A DNA stretch of 16,141 nucleotides from an uncultured Duganella sp. (lineage in GTDB: Bacteria; Pseudomonadota; Gammaproteobacteria; Burkholderiales; Burkholderiaceae): positions 1 through 16,141 of the forward strand of contig CAMLRG010000125.1 of the NCBI GenBank assembly GCA_946482335.1. The letters run 5' to 3'. Below the pieces are notes generated by a model. The model saw only the letters and a program-made list of their open reading frames with translations, made no database searches and had not been told where the DNA came from. Shown here piece after piece: positions 1 to 7,336 of this stretch (position 1 is its first letter; each line of letters starts with the position of its first letter). A program made the translations under genes and the position numbers.

Positions 1-705
1 CCAGAGCAGCGCACCGTGTTGGAGCAACGGCTCAACGCATTCGAACAGCAGCACGGCAGCCAGCTGGCGGTCCTGCTGGTACCGACGACGCAACCCGAGC
101 AGATTGAGCAGTTCGCCTTGCGGGTGGCCGAGCAATGGAAACTGGGGCGCAGCAAGGTCGATGATGGCGCCGTCGTGGTGGTGGCGACCGGCGATCAGGC
201 GGCGCGCATCGAGGTTGGCTATGGCCTGGAAGGGGTGCTGACCGATGCCGCCAGCAAGCGCATCATCGATGAGCTCATGCTGCCGCACTTCCGGCGCGGG
301 GACTATTTTGCCGGCATCGACGCGGGAGTGCTGCAGATGCAGGCATTGGTTGCAGGGGAGGTGCTGCCGGCGCCATCGGACCAGGCGCAACCGCTGGCTG
401 CCCTGGCCGGGTGGTTGCCTGCCTTCCTGCTGGCCGCCTTGTTCATCGGCAGGATGCTGCGCTCGGTGTTCGGGCGCCTGGCAGGCGCCACGATCGCCGG
501 CAGCCTGGCCGGGCTCAGCGCCTGGCTGCTGACTGGCACGCTGCTGCTGGCGGCCGGCTTCGCCCTCGGTGTCTTCATCCTGGTCATGCTGGGCATCGTC
601 TGGTTCGGCAACCCCGGCGCATTGCTCGGCGGGCGTCACAGCGCGAGCGGTTGGCGTGGCGGAGGGGGCCGCTTTGGCGGCGGCGGTTCCAGTGGACGCT
701 GGTGA
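1..705 (+). CDS. TPM-domain membrane protein (YgcG-like), 5' end cut by window
   Basis: The frame is open from base 1, so the true start and any signal peptide lie outside the window; a GTG at 16 is the first possible start inside it but is probably internal. About 120 visible N-terminal residues match the TPM fold (LAVLLVPTT, then AARIEVGYGLEGVLTD, then a late YFAGIDAGV). Two or three hydrophobic stretches follow (around residues 138-153 and 160-205 of the visible part), then a Gly/Arg/Ser-rich tail ending GGGGSSGRW, all typical of YgcG-type proteins. Such proteins are usually encoded beside lemA and a second TPM gene, and are exported and membrane-anchored. The biochemical role of bacterial TPM domains is unsettled; phosphatase activity is reported for some plant homologues. 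The family assignment is firm, the function is not. Confidence 0.85.
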   Translation, partial: PEQRTVLEQRLNAFEQQHGSQLAVLLVPTTQPEQIEQFALRVAEQWKLGRSKVDDGAVVVVATGDQAARIEVGYGLEGVLTDAASKRIIDELMLPHFRRGDYFAGIDAGVLQMQALVAGEVLPAPSDQAQPLAALAGWLPAFLLAALFIGRMLRSVFGRLAGATIAGSLAGLSAWLLTGTLLLAAGFALGVFILVMLGIVWFGNPGALLGGRHSASGWRGGGGRFGGGGSSGRW

Positions 706-760
706 CGGAGGCAGCGGCCGCGGGCAAATGCGCCGGGCGGCGGCGCCAAGCGTCCGGCGC

Positions 761-774
761 TTGACCTAGGTCAT
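761..774 (+). promoter_or_regulatory. FNR/ANR-like box upstream of hsp20-1
   Basis: TTGACCTAGGTCAT contains a perfect 12-bp palindrome (762-773). It has the TTGA-N6-TCA layout of FNR/ANR/DNR sites but matches the consensus TTGAT-N4-ATCAA at only 7 of 10 positions. Support comes from position: a TAAGAT hexamer starts 36 nt after the start of the box, as expected for a class II site centred at -41.5, and the same spacing recurs at the second hsp20 gene. Confidence 0.6.
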
Positions 775-796
775 GTCGCGTTGCGCGCCGCCTCAA

Positions 797-802
797 TAAG
801 AT
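797..802 (+). promoter_or_regulatory. -10 hexamer of the hsp20-1 promoter
   Basis: TAAGAT matches TATAAT at 4 of 6 positions and lies exactly where a -10 element belongs if the box at 761-774 is centred at -41.5. The predicted start of transcription is near 809, giving a leader of about 50 nt. No good -35 hexamer is visible, consistent with activator dependence. Confidence 0.45.
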
Positions 803-857
803 CGATTCCAGGCATCCGGGCGGATGCCGCTAACTTATCAGGAAAGTGAGGACTATC

Positions 858-1304
858 ATGGCTAACCACCTGACCCGTTTTGACCCGTTCAGTGATATTG
901 CACGCTTGGAGCCTTTCCACAACCTGGAGGAATGGATGCGCGACTTCAGCCTGCGCCCGGCCCTGCGTGACTGGAATGTCGAGCCGCGCATCAAGATGGA
1001 CGTGGTCGAGGGCGATACGGCATACACCGTGAAAGCGGAAATTCCTGGCGTCAAGAAGGAAGACATCCACGTGGATGTCGAAGGCAACGAAGTCACCATC
1101 TCTGCCGAACTGAAACGCGAGAGCGAACAAAAAGACGGCAAATCCCTGCGCAGCGAACGGTACTACGGCCAGCAAACCCGCAGCTTCACGCTGTCGAACG
1201 ACATTGATGATGCCAAGGTCGAAGCCAAGTATACCGATGGCGTGCTGGTGTTGACCTTGCCGAAGAAACCCGGCAAGTCCTCGAAGCACGTGGCAATCAA
1301 TTAA
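858..1304 (+). CDS. Small heat-shock protein, Hsp20/alpha-crystallin family
   Basis: This 148-residue ATP-independent holdase is expected to form oligomers in the cytoplasm and keep unfolding proteins soluble for DnaK/ClpB. The N-terminal arm begins MANHLTRFDPFSD. The alpha-crystallin domain spans about residues 42-136 and carries the hallmark AKYTDGVLVLTLPK near its end (123-136). The tail closes with a V-A-I triplet (145-147) corresponding to the I-x-I motif that docks neighbouring dimers. The ATG at 858 was chosen over an in-frame GTG at 846 because GAGGA at 848-852 is correctly spaced for it and homologues start at this MAN. It appears monocistronic, with an FNR-like box and fitting -10 upstream, so induction by oxygen limitation or a related signal is inferred. 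The second, shorter Hsp20 at 11790 is a clear paralogue. Confidence 0.95.
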   Translation: MANHLTRFDPFSDIARLEPFHNLEEWMRDFSLRPALRDWNVEPRIKMDVVEGDTAYTVKAEIPGVKKEDIHVDVEGNEVTISAELKRESEQKDGKSLRSERYYGQQTRSFTLSNDIDDAKVEAKYTDGVLVLTLPKKPGKSSKHVAIN

Positions 1305-1317
1305 GCGCTACGGCCGC

Positions 1318-1363
1318 CGCGGGAGCGATCATGACGGCCCATCGCCGGCATCGTCGTCCCGCG
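1318..1363. terminator. Inverted repeat between convergent genes
   Basis: CGCGGGA (1318-1324) and TCCCGCG (1357-1363) form a 7-bp stem around a 32-nt loop in the 65-bp gap between the ends of hsp20-1 and the solute-binding gene. There is no T-tract on either strand, so if it terminates transcription it is not a textbook intrinsic terminator. Confidence 0.2.
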
Positions 1364-1369
1364 ACGCAG

Positions 1370-2188
1370 TCAATCGGCGCGCACATCCTCCAGCGACCAG
1401 CGCGGGTAATGCCGGCGCATCGCATCGGCATAGGCGCCGCCGGCCACGGCCTTGCGGATCGCCTCCTGGAGGACGATCCGGTCCGGACCTTCCAGGAAGG
1501 GGACCGAAAGGTAGAAGCCGACCAGCACGCGCGGCAGCCCGGGCACGGCCCGCAACTGCAGGCGCGAGGCCAGCTGGTGGAACTCCGCCGCGTCGGCGAA
1601 GGCGGACGGCGGCAGCAGGGCGGCGTGCACGGCGCCGGTCTTGAGCAGCTCGGCGACGGCTTGCGGATCGGTGGCCGAATGCAGCCGCCCCTGGCGTTCC
1701 AGTTCGCCGACCGCGCTGCGGTAGGCCGCGCCGAAGTCGTAGCCGCGCACCACGGCCACCCGCAGGCGCGCGCGCAGCAGTTCATCGATGGAACCGAAGG
1801 CCGGCTGCTCGCGGTCGAGCGAAATGAGCATCGGCCGGACCTGATGGGTGGCGATGAACTGGGCAATCTGGTCGCGCTCCTGGGACTGGGAGGCGGCGGG
1901 CACCATGTCGGCCCGGCCGGACGCGACCAGCGTCCAGGCGCGTGCCCGCGAGACTGGCACATAACTGAAGGTACACCCGGTACGCTGGCTGATGAGATCG
2001 AGGAAATCCTTGACTGCACCGCGCACCGTGTTGTCGGCGCCGACAGTCATGGCGCGCCCCACCTGGCTGGTGGCGACCACAATGCTGCGCTTGCAGCCGG
2101 CAGGCGCGGCGGCGGCGCCATGGCAAAGGGCGCCCAGCAGTGCCACTTGGCACAGGTGCCGTAGCGCCGTCTGGAGTGTTCTCGACAT
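1370..2188 (-). CDS. Orphan periplasmic solute-binding protein (SBP family 3-like)
   Basis: The 272-residue protein has an N-terminal signal peptide (hydrophobic core about residues 12-27, cleavage near AAA-AP), then SIVVATSQVGRAMTVG and DFLDLISQRTGCTF, the start of a two-lobed amino-acid-type binding fold. GRADMVPAASQSQERD and LLKTGAVHAALLPP fit lobe segments of this family. No permease or ATPase gene is adjacent, so it may scavenge for a distant transporter or act as a sensor-type binding protein; many betaproteobacteria carry such transporterless copies. It is transcribed towards hsp20-1 and divergently from the flavodoxin gene. No convincing Shine-Dalgarno precedes the ATG at 2188, so the start is uncertain. 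The ligand cannot be read from the sequence. Confidence 0.75.
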   Translation of the reverse strand: MSRTLQTALRHLCQVALLGALCHGAAAAPAGCKRSIVVATSQVGRAMTVGADNTVRGAVKDFLDLISQRTGCTFSYVPVSRARAWTLVASGRADMVPAASQSQERDQIAQFIATHQVRPMLISLDREQPAFGSIDELLRARLRVAVVRGYDFGAAYRSAVGELERQGRLHSATDPQAVAELLKTGAVHAALLPPSAFADAAEFHQLASRLQLRAVPGLPRVLVGFYLSVPFLEGPDRIVLQEAIRKAVAGGAYADAMRRHYPRWSLEDVRAD

Positions 2189-2355
2189 GGATGGGTGTGT
2201 CAGCCGTTGCTGCCGGAAATTATGGTGGGCAATTATGACATGGAGTCCGGCGGATTGTACTTATGGGTTACTTTGCAAATGTAATGTAAGGTTACCGGTT
2301 GCGCGCATGCGGCGCCTGGCGCCTGGCGCGGTAGCCATCCAGAAAGGAGCTCATC
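2189..2355. promoter_or_regulatory. Divergent promoter region, solute-binding protein / flavodoxin
   Basis: This 167-bp intergenic stretch is clearly more AT-rich than its surroundings between 2218 and 2297 and should hold the start sites of both divergent genes. On the + strand TTGTAC (2255-2260) and TGTAAT (2280-2285) resemble -35 and -10 hexamers, but the 19-nt spacer is long. A short tandem repeat of GGCGCCT lies at 2311-2330. Unlike most transcription units here, no FNR-like palindrome is visible. Confidence 0.35.
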
Positions 2356-2844
2356 ATGCGTTCCTGTTTAGTCGTCTGTTACTCACGCACCGGCCTGACC
2401 GCCAGGCTGGGGCGGGAAATTGCCGATTCTTGTGGCGGTGATTTCGAACTGATCCGGGAGCAACGCGACCGGAGCGGCCCGCTCGGCTTCCTGGCAAGCA
2501 TCTGGGACGCCATCCGGCACAAGCATCCCGCCATCCTCGAACCGACCCGGGACGCGCGCGACTATGCGTTGGTGATCCTCGGTTCGCCGGTCTGGGCGGG
2601 CCGCGTGGCAAGTCCCATGCGGAGCTATATCCTGGCCCATCGCGAGCGTTTCCAGCGGATTGAACTGTTTTGCACCATGGGTGGCCGCGGCGGCGGCGAT
2701 GCCTTGGCCGAGATGGCCGCGCTATGCGGGAAAACCCCGGTGGCGCAAGTGGCGATCACCGATGCCGAGATCGAGCATGACAGCTACCATGGCAAGCTGT
2801 CGCCGCTGGTGCAAGGATCCAGGACGGTGCGCGCAGATTCTTGA
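2356..2844 (+). CDS. Flavodoxin-family protein
   Basis: The 162-residue protein opens with a beta strand and the phosphate-binding loop YSRTGLT (residues 9-15) that holds the FMN phosphate. The segment LVILGSPVWAGR (72-83) is the second flavin-contacting loop, with Trp80 placed to cover the isoalloxazine ring, and CTMGGRGGGDA (106-116) matches the third. It is a cytoplasmic FMN-binding electron carrier or NAD(P)H:quinone-type flavoprotein; the exact partner is not visible. The ATG at 2356 has a strong AAAGGAG Shine-Dalgarno (2342-2348). Its stop codon (2842-2844) lies inside the FNR-like box that serves the next operon, so it probably belongs to a separate transcription unit that reads into that operon. 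Confidence 0.85.
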   Translation: MRSCLVVCYSRTGLTARLGREIADSCGGDFELIREQRDRSGPLGFLASIWDAIRHKHPAILEPTRDARDYALVILGSPVWAGRVASPMRSYILAHRERFQRIELFCTMGGRGGGDALAEMAALCGKTPVAQVAITDAEIEHDSYHGKLSPLVQGSRTVRADS

Positions 2845-2854
2845 TCGGGATCAT
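2841..2854 (+). promoter_or_regulatory. FNR/ANR-like box upstream of the export operon
   Basis: TTGATCGGGATCAT matches the FNR consensus TTGAT-N4-ATCAA at 9 of 10 positions and overlaps the flavodoxin stop codon. Its centre (2847.5) is 63 nt before the ATG of the methionine-rich gene. A class II arrangement would place the -10 at 2877-2882 (CAGCAT, only 3 of 6 matches), so the box is convincing but the -10 is weak. Confidence 0.6.
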
Positions 2855-2910
2855 GGAAGCTGCGGCGCGCGTGGTACAGCATGGTGCTACCCATTTGAAA
2901 GGAGATTGTC

Positions 2911-3387
2911 ATGTCCCGATTCTTGCCCCCCGTCCTGCTGGCGCTCTTGCTCGGCAATGCAGCCTATGCGGACGACAAGCACCACCCGCCGGAAGCTGCG
3001 AAAGCCCAAGCTGCGGCACCCGACAAGCAATTCACTGCGGCCTACAGCCAGATGAAGCAAATGACGGCGCAGATGGAAAAGATCAAGGCAACCAAGGACC
3101 CCAAGGAGCGCCAGCGCCTGATGCAGGAGCATATGGACAGCATGCATGCGGGGTTGCAGGCGTTGCGCCCGACAGGCGGCGGCATGATGCAGATGATGGG
3201 CTGCCAGATGATGAAGGATAAGCCGGCTGGCAACGCACAGGGTTGCCCCATGATGGACGGCGCCGGCGCCAGGAAAGGACCGGGCGAACGCATGGACATG
3301 ATGGAAAAGCGGATGGACATGATGCAGATGATGCTGGAGCAGATGGCCGAGCGCGAGAGCCAGAAGCCGCTGCCCAAGCAGGAGTGA
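2911..3387 (+). CDS. Methionine-rich periplasmic protein of unknown function
   Basis: The 158-residue protein has a clear signal peptide (cleavage after AAYA, near residue 20) followed by a predicted helical protein with 24 methionines, about 15 percent of residues. These cluster in GGGMMQMMGCQMM and in two near-identical units, RMDMMEK and RMDMMQMM, near the C-terminus. Two cysteines, each beside a Met pair (GCQMM, GCPMM), and several N-terminal histidines add possible soft-metal ligands. Met-rich periplasmic proteins commonly bind Cu(I) or act as oxidation buffers, but no known copper gene is adjacent and neither role is proven here. It is the first gene of the operon, 24 nt before the LolA-like gene, with GAAAGGAG as ribosome-binding site, so a part in the exporter is plausible. 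I do not recognise a named family. Confidence 0.85.
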   Translation: MSRFLPPVLLALLLGNAAYADDKHHPPEAAKAQAAAPDKQFTAAYSQMKQMTAQMEKIKATKDPKERQRLMQEHMDSMHAGLQALRPTGGGMMQMMGCQMMKDKPAGNAQGCPMMDGAGARKGPGERMDMMEKRMDMMQMMLEQMAERESQKPLPKQE

Positions 3388-3411
3388 TTTGCGCCAGCCA
3401 GGGAGGACACG

Positions 3412-4161
3412 GTGCGACCTGTCGCGGCACTGCTGTTGCTTGCCTCGTTCAGCCTGAATGCCCAGGCTGACGAGGACGGGGCCGCGATCATCGAACGCGT
3501 CGAAGCGCTGTTGTGGGGCAAGACCCTGCAGGGCGAGGTGGAGATGCAGATCACCACGCCGCGCTGGCAGCGCACCTTGCGGCTGCGCATGTGGATGCAG
3601 CGGCCGACCCACAGCTTTATCCGCGTGGTGTCGCCCGCCAAGGAAGCCGGCATCGGTTCCCTGCGCATCCGCAGCGAGATGTGGAATTACCTGCCCAGCG
3701 TGGAGCGGGTCATCAAAGTGCCGCCTTCGATGATGCTGCAACCCTGGATGGGCTCCGACTTCACCAACGACGACCTGGTCAAGGAAAGCAGCGCCGTCAA
3801 CGACTATACCCACCGCATCGTGGGCAGCGAGACCGTCGGCGGCGCGCCGGCCTACCGCATCGAATCGCTGCCGCGGCCCGAAGCGGCCGTGGTGTGGGGC
3901 AAGGTGGTGTACCTGGTGCGCCAGGCCGACGCCATCCCGATCAGCCAGTCGTTCTACAATGAGCGCGGGGAGCTGGTGCGTACCATGCAGTTCTCCGACG
4001 TGCGCGCGCTGGGCGGGCGCGTGCTGCCGACGCGCTGGGAAATGCGCCAGCAGGGCAAGCCGGGCAACAGCACCGTCATCACGCTGCGCGCCGCACGCTA
4101 CGATGCGCCGATCGACCCCGAAACGTTCAGCGAACGCAACCTGAAAAAGGTCGAACCATGA
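3412..4161 (+). CDS. LolA-like outer-membrane lipoprotein-sorting family protein
   Basis: The 249-residue protein starts at GTG, preceded by GGGAGGA (3400-3406), and has a signal peptide cleaved near AQA-DED (residue 19). The mature part matches the LolA-like family annotated as outer membrane lipoprotein-sorting protein (PF17131 type): MWNYLPSVERV at 90-100, then SMMLQPWMGSDFTNDDLV at 106-123, then AAVVWGKVVY at 158-167. Relatives fold as a half-barrel with a hydrophobic cavity that carries acyl chains across the periplasm. The gene overlaps the ATPase gene by 4 nt (ATGA), indicating translational coupling. The inferred role is a shuttle between the inner-membrane permease (4841) and the outer-membrane barrel (7329). 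It is not the housekeeping LolA, which is shorter and lacks these motifs. Whether the cargo is lipid, lipoprotein or something else is unknown. Confidence 0.88.
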   Translation: MRPVAALLLLASFSLNAQADEDGAAIIERVEALLWGKTLQGEVEMQITTPRWQRTLRLRMWMQRPTHSFIRVVSPAKEAGIGSLRIRSEMWNYLPSVERVIKVPPSMMLQPWMGSDFTNDDLVKESSAVNDYTHRIVGSETVGGAPAYRIESLPRPEAAVVWGKVVYLVRQADAIPISQSFYNERGELVRTMQFSDVRALGGRVLPTRWEMRQQGKPGNSTVITLRAARYDAPIDPETFSERNLKKVEP

Positions 4162-4844
4162 CTGCCATCGTGCGGGTGCAGGGCCTGGGCAAGGTGTACC
4201 GCCAGGGCGCGCTGGCCGTGCACGCGCTGCGCCAGGTGGACCTGGAAGTGGAGCAGGGCGACTTCGTGGCCCTGGTCGGTCCTTCCGGCTCGGGCAAGAC
4301 CACGCTGTTGAACCTGATCGGTGGACTGGACCGCCCGACCGAAGGCAGGATCTGGCTCGGCGACCAGGAGATCACCGGCCTGGGAAAGGGCGCCCTGTCG
4401 CGCCTGCGCCTGCACCAGATCGGCTTCGTGTTCCAGGAATACAACCTGATTCCCGTGCTGTCGGCATTGGAAAACGTGGAATACGTGATGCTGCTGCAGG
4501 GTGTGCCGGAACAGGAACGCCGGCGCCGTTCGATGGCCCTGCTGAAGGAACTGGGCCTGGAAGGGCTGGAACAGCGCCGTCCGCGCGAGCTGTCAGGCGG
4601 GCAGCAGCAGCGCGTGGCCGTGGCCCGTGCCATGGCGGCCGAACCGCTGATCGTGCTGCCCGACGAGCCCACCGCCAACCTCGATTCGGCGGCAGGCGGG
4701 GCATTGCTCGACCTGATGCGCAAACTGAATGCGGAAAAAGGCACCACGTTCATCTTCTCGACCCATGACTCGATGGTCATGCAGCGCGCCAGGCGCATCG
4801 TACGCATGCAGGATGGGCAGATCATCGAACAGGTGCGGCAATGA
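4158..4844 (+). CDS. ABC transporter ATPase, LolD/MacB type
   Basis: The 228-residue cytoplasmic ATPase has every functional motif: Walker A GPSGSGKTT (41-49), Q-loop FQEYN (Gln93), signature LSGGQQQ (145-151), Walker B with catalytic glutamate VLPDEPT (Glu170) and switch histidine STHD (His203). Sequence and length fit the LolD/MacB/FtsE group, which powers mechanotransmission by FtsX-fold permeases rather than channel import. One oddity is a proline directly before the Walker B aspartate, where the family normally has alanine (LADEPT). It overlaps both neighbours by ATGA, so the LolA-like protein, ATPase and permease are translated as a coupled set. A homodimer of this ATPase would serve the fused double permease encoded next. 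Confidence 0.95.
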   Translation: MTAIVRVQGLGKVYRQGALAVHALRQVDLEVEQGDFVALVGPSGSGKTTLLNLIGGLDRPTEGRIWLGDQEITGLGKGALSRLRLHQIGFVFQEYNLIPVLSALENVEYVMLLQGVPEQERRRRSMALLKELGLEGLEQRRPRELSGGQQQRVAVARAMAAEPLIVLPDEPTANLDSAAGGALLDLMRKLNAEKGTTFIFSTHDSMVMQRARRIVRMQDGQIIEQVRQ

Positions 4845-7336
4845 TCCTCGTCAAGCTCGCCTGGCGCAACGTGTTCCGCAACCCGCGGCGCTCCGGCCTG
4901 ACGATCGCCGCCATCGCAGTCGGGCTGGCGGCGCTGTTTTTCCTGTGGTCCTTCATCGAGGGCGTGAACGACCAGATGATCGAGAATTCGACGCGCTATG
5001 TGTCGTCCCACGTCCAGCTGCACCGCCGCGGCTACCATGACAACCAGACCCTGGACCTGATGATGGAGGACACGCGCGTGCTGGCGGCAGCGCTGGCCGG
5101 CCAGCCCGGCATCGTGGCAAGCTCGCAGCGGCTGGAAGCCATGGCGCTGGCCAGCCTTGGCGACAAGTCGCGCGCCGTGATGGTGATCGGGGTCGATCCG
5201 GCGCGGGAGATGGCGGTGACCACCCTGCACCGCACGCTGCGCCAGGGCCGTTACCTGTCGGCGCCGGACGCGCGGGAAATCGTGATTGGCGACAAGGCGG
5301 CCGCCGTGCTGGGCGCCAAGCTTGGCGACGAGGTGGTGCTGTTGACGCAGGCGAGCGACGGATCGGTCGGCGCCGGCCGCTTCCGCGTGCAAGGCATCTT
5401 CGATGCGCGCATGGATATGCTGGACGGTTCCCTGGTCCTGATGCCGCTGGCGGCGGCGCAGGACTGGCTGGCGGCGGGGCAGGGCGTGACGGCGCTGGCG
5501 TTGCGCCTGCAGGACCGGCTGCAGGCGCAGGAGCTGGCGGCGCGAATGGCGGCCAGGCTGGGGCAGGGCTACGAAGCACTGCCCTGGCAGCAGATGCTGC
5601 CAACGGTGCTGCAATCGACCAGGTTCCACGACGTGATGGCGTATATCCTGCTGCTGGTGCTGTTCGTGGTTGTGGCTGTCGGCGTGGCCAACACGGTCCT
5701 GATGGGGGTGATGGAGCGGCTGCGCGAATTCGGCGTCATGATGGCGCTCGGTACCGGCGGCGGGCAGGTCATGGGGCTGGTGTTCGCCGAAGCGTGCATG
5801 CTGGGCCTGCTCGGGCTGGCGGCCGGCGCCGCCGGCGGCCTGGGGCTGACGCTGTACTGGGGACAGGCCGGCATCGACCTTGGGCAATATGCCAAGGCCA
5901 TGGAAACCATGCAGGGCCTGACCGGGGTAGTCTATCCCAAGGCGCGCGGCGGGCGCCTGCTGCTGCTCTCGGCCATCGTATTCAGCACCGCGCTGGTGGC
6001 GGCACTGTATCCGGCCTGGCGCGCGTCGCGCCTGGATCCGGTACAGGCCATCAAGGGCGGTGCGCCGCTGCGCGGCGGCCATGCGGGACGGCGTCCCTGG
6101 CTGCCGCTGCCGATGTTCCTGAAGATTGCGGCACGCGGCATGGCGCGCAATCCGCGCCGCGCCATCCTGACCGCGTCGGCCTCGGGCTTTGGCCTGGCGG
6201 CTTTCGTATTCCTGCTCAGTTTTGTGCAGGGCTATCTGTCGCAGCTGGTGGACAATTCGACCGGCTTCATCACCGGCGACGTGCAGCTGCTGCACCCACG
6301 CTTCCGCGACGAGATGGCGCCTGCCTACTCGCTGCCGGCGGACAGCGCCGTGCTGGCACAGGCGCGCAGCCACCCCGCGGTGGCCGCGGCGGCGCCGCGG
6401 GTGCAGGCCCAGGCGCTGCTGAGCAGCCCATCGAAGTCCCGCATCGTGACCCTGGTCGGCATCGAGCCCGCGCTGGAGGGACGGGTGACCGTGCTCGACC
6501 GCGCGGCGCGCCAGGGGCGCTGGCTCGCGCCGGGGCGGCAGCAAGACATCGCCGTGGGCCGCAAGCTGGCGCAGGAACTCGGGCTGCGCCTGGGTGACAA
6601 GGTGGTGCTCATGGCGCAGGCCCTGGATGGCACGCTGGCATCGGGCGCCTACCGGGTGGCGGCGGTGTTCGCCACCGGCAGCCCGGCCTTCGACGACGGT
6701 TTTGCCTTTGTCAACCTGGCCAGCGCGCAGTCGCTGCTGGGCCTTGGCGGCCGGGTGTCGGGCCTGGCCTTGCGCTTGCGCGACCGCGGGCAGGCGGCGC
6801 AGGTGGCGGGCGCGCTCAGCGCGCAGGTGCCGCAACGTGATATCGTCGTGCTGACCTGGCAGGAGTTGCTGCCGGAAGTGGCGCAGATGATCGGCTATGT
6901 GCGCATGAACCTGCGCCTGATCGTGGGCATCGTCTTCAGCGTGGTGGCGATTGGCGTCATGAACACCTTGCTGATGTCGGTACTGGAGCGCACGCGGGAA
7001 TTCGGCATCATGCTGGCGCTGGGCACACCACCGGGAGGGATCGTGCGTATCGTACTGTACGAAGCTGTCGTCTTGTCGCTGTGCGGGCTGGCCGCCGGCT
7101 TCCTGGCCGGCGCCGCCATCGTCGCCTATTTTGCGCGCGCCGGCATCGACATGTCGCGCTATGCCAGGGATATCACGTCGATCCCCGGCCTGACCGGCAT
7201 CATCTATCCCGAGCTGGCGTTGGGCAGCGTGCTGTTGCCGGCGGCGGTGCTGCTGGCACTGAGCCTGGTCGCCACCCTGTACCCCGCCTGGAAGGCAGCC
7301 GGCCTGCAGCCGGTGGAAGCCATCCGCCATGCCTAG
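4841..7336 (+). CDS. Double-length FtsX/LolCE-fold ABC permease (tandem fusion)
   Basis: The 831-residue inner-membrane protein is made of two homologous halves, about 1-420 and 425-831. Each has an N-terminal amphipathic segment and membrane helix (LAWRNVFRNPRRSGLTIAA; IAARGMARNPRRAILTASA), a periplasmic MacB_PCD-like domain, and a C-terminal FtsX domain with three helices containing MERLREFGVMMALGT or LERTREFGIMLALGT and ending ATLYPAWKAAGLQPVEAIR-like. About eight membrane helices result, the number supplied by a LolC-LolE heterodimer. The two halves face one dimeric ATPase, so the protein probably extracts a lipidic substrate from the inner membrane and passes it to the LolA-like carrier. 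It is coupled to the ATPase gene by ATGA and overlaps the barrel gene by 8 nt. The permease class is very secure; the substrate is unknown. Confidence 0.93.
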   Translation: MILVKLAWRNVFRNPRRSGLTIAAIAVGLAALFFLWSFIEGVNDQMIENSTRYVSSHVQLHRRGYHDNQTLDLMMEDTRVLAAALAGQPGIVASSQRLEAMALASLGDKSRAVMVIGVDPAREMAVTTLHRTLRQGRYLSAPDAREIVIGDKAAAVLGAKLGDEVVLLTQASDGSVGAGRFRVQGIFDARMDMLDGSLVLMPLAAAQDWLAAGQGVTALALRLQDRLQAQELAARMAARLGQGYEALPWQQMLPTVLQSTRFHDVMAYILLLVLFVVVAVGVANTVLMGVMERLREFGVMMALGTGGGQVMGLVFAEACMLGLLGLAAGAAGGLGLTLYWGQAGIDLGQYAKAMETMQGLTGVVYPKARGGRLLLLSAIVFSTALVAALYPAWRASRLDPVQAIKGGAPLRGGHAGRRPWLPLPMFLKIAARGMARNPRRAILTASASGFGLAAFVFLLSFVQGYLSQLVDNSTGFITGDVQLLHPRFRDEMAPAYSLPADSAVLAQARSHPAVAAAAPRVQAQALLSSPSKSRIVTLVGIEPALEGRVTVLDRAARQGRWLAPGRQQDIAVGRKLAQELGLRLGDKVVLMAQALDGTLASGAYRVAAVFATGSPAFDDGFAFVNLASAQSLLGLGGRVSGLALRLRDRGQAAQVAGALSAQVPQRDIVVLTWQELLPEVAQMIGYVRMNLRLIVGIVFSVVAIGVMNTLLMSVLERTREFGIMLALGTPPGGIVRIVLYEAVVLSLCGLAAGFLAGAAIVAYFARAGIDMSRYARDITSIPGLTGIIYPELALGSVLLPAAVLLALSLVATLYPAWKAAGLQPVEAIRHA

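Noticed and set aside
743..760. GCGCC/GGCGC hairpin as terminator of the TPM gene
   Set aside because: The stem is only 5 bp, there is no T-tract, and it directly abuts the FNR-like box; such pairs are common by chance at this GC content.
846..857. GTG start extending hsp20-1 by four residues
   Set aside because: The Shine-Dalgarno GAGGA at 848-852 overlaps that extension and correctly serves the ATG at 858, where homologues begin.
2887..3813. A His-rich 308-codon - strand open frame
   Set aside because: The histidines are the complement of Met (ATG to CAT) in the Met-rich gene, and it has no ribosome-binding site or domain.
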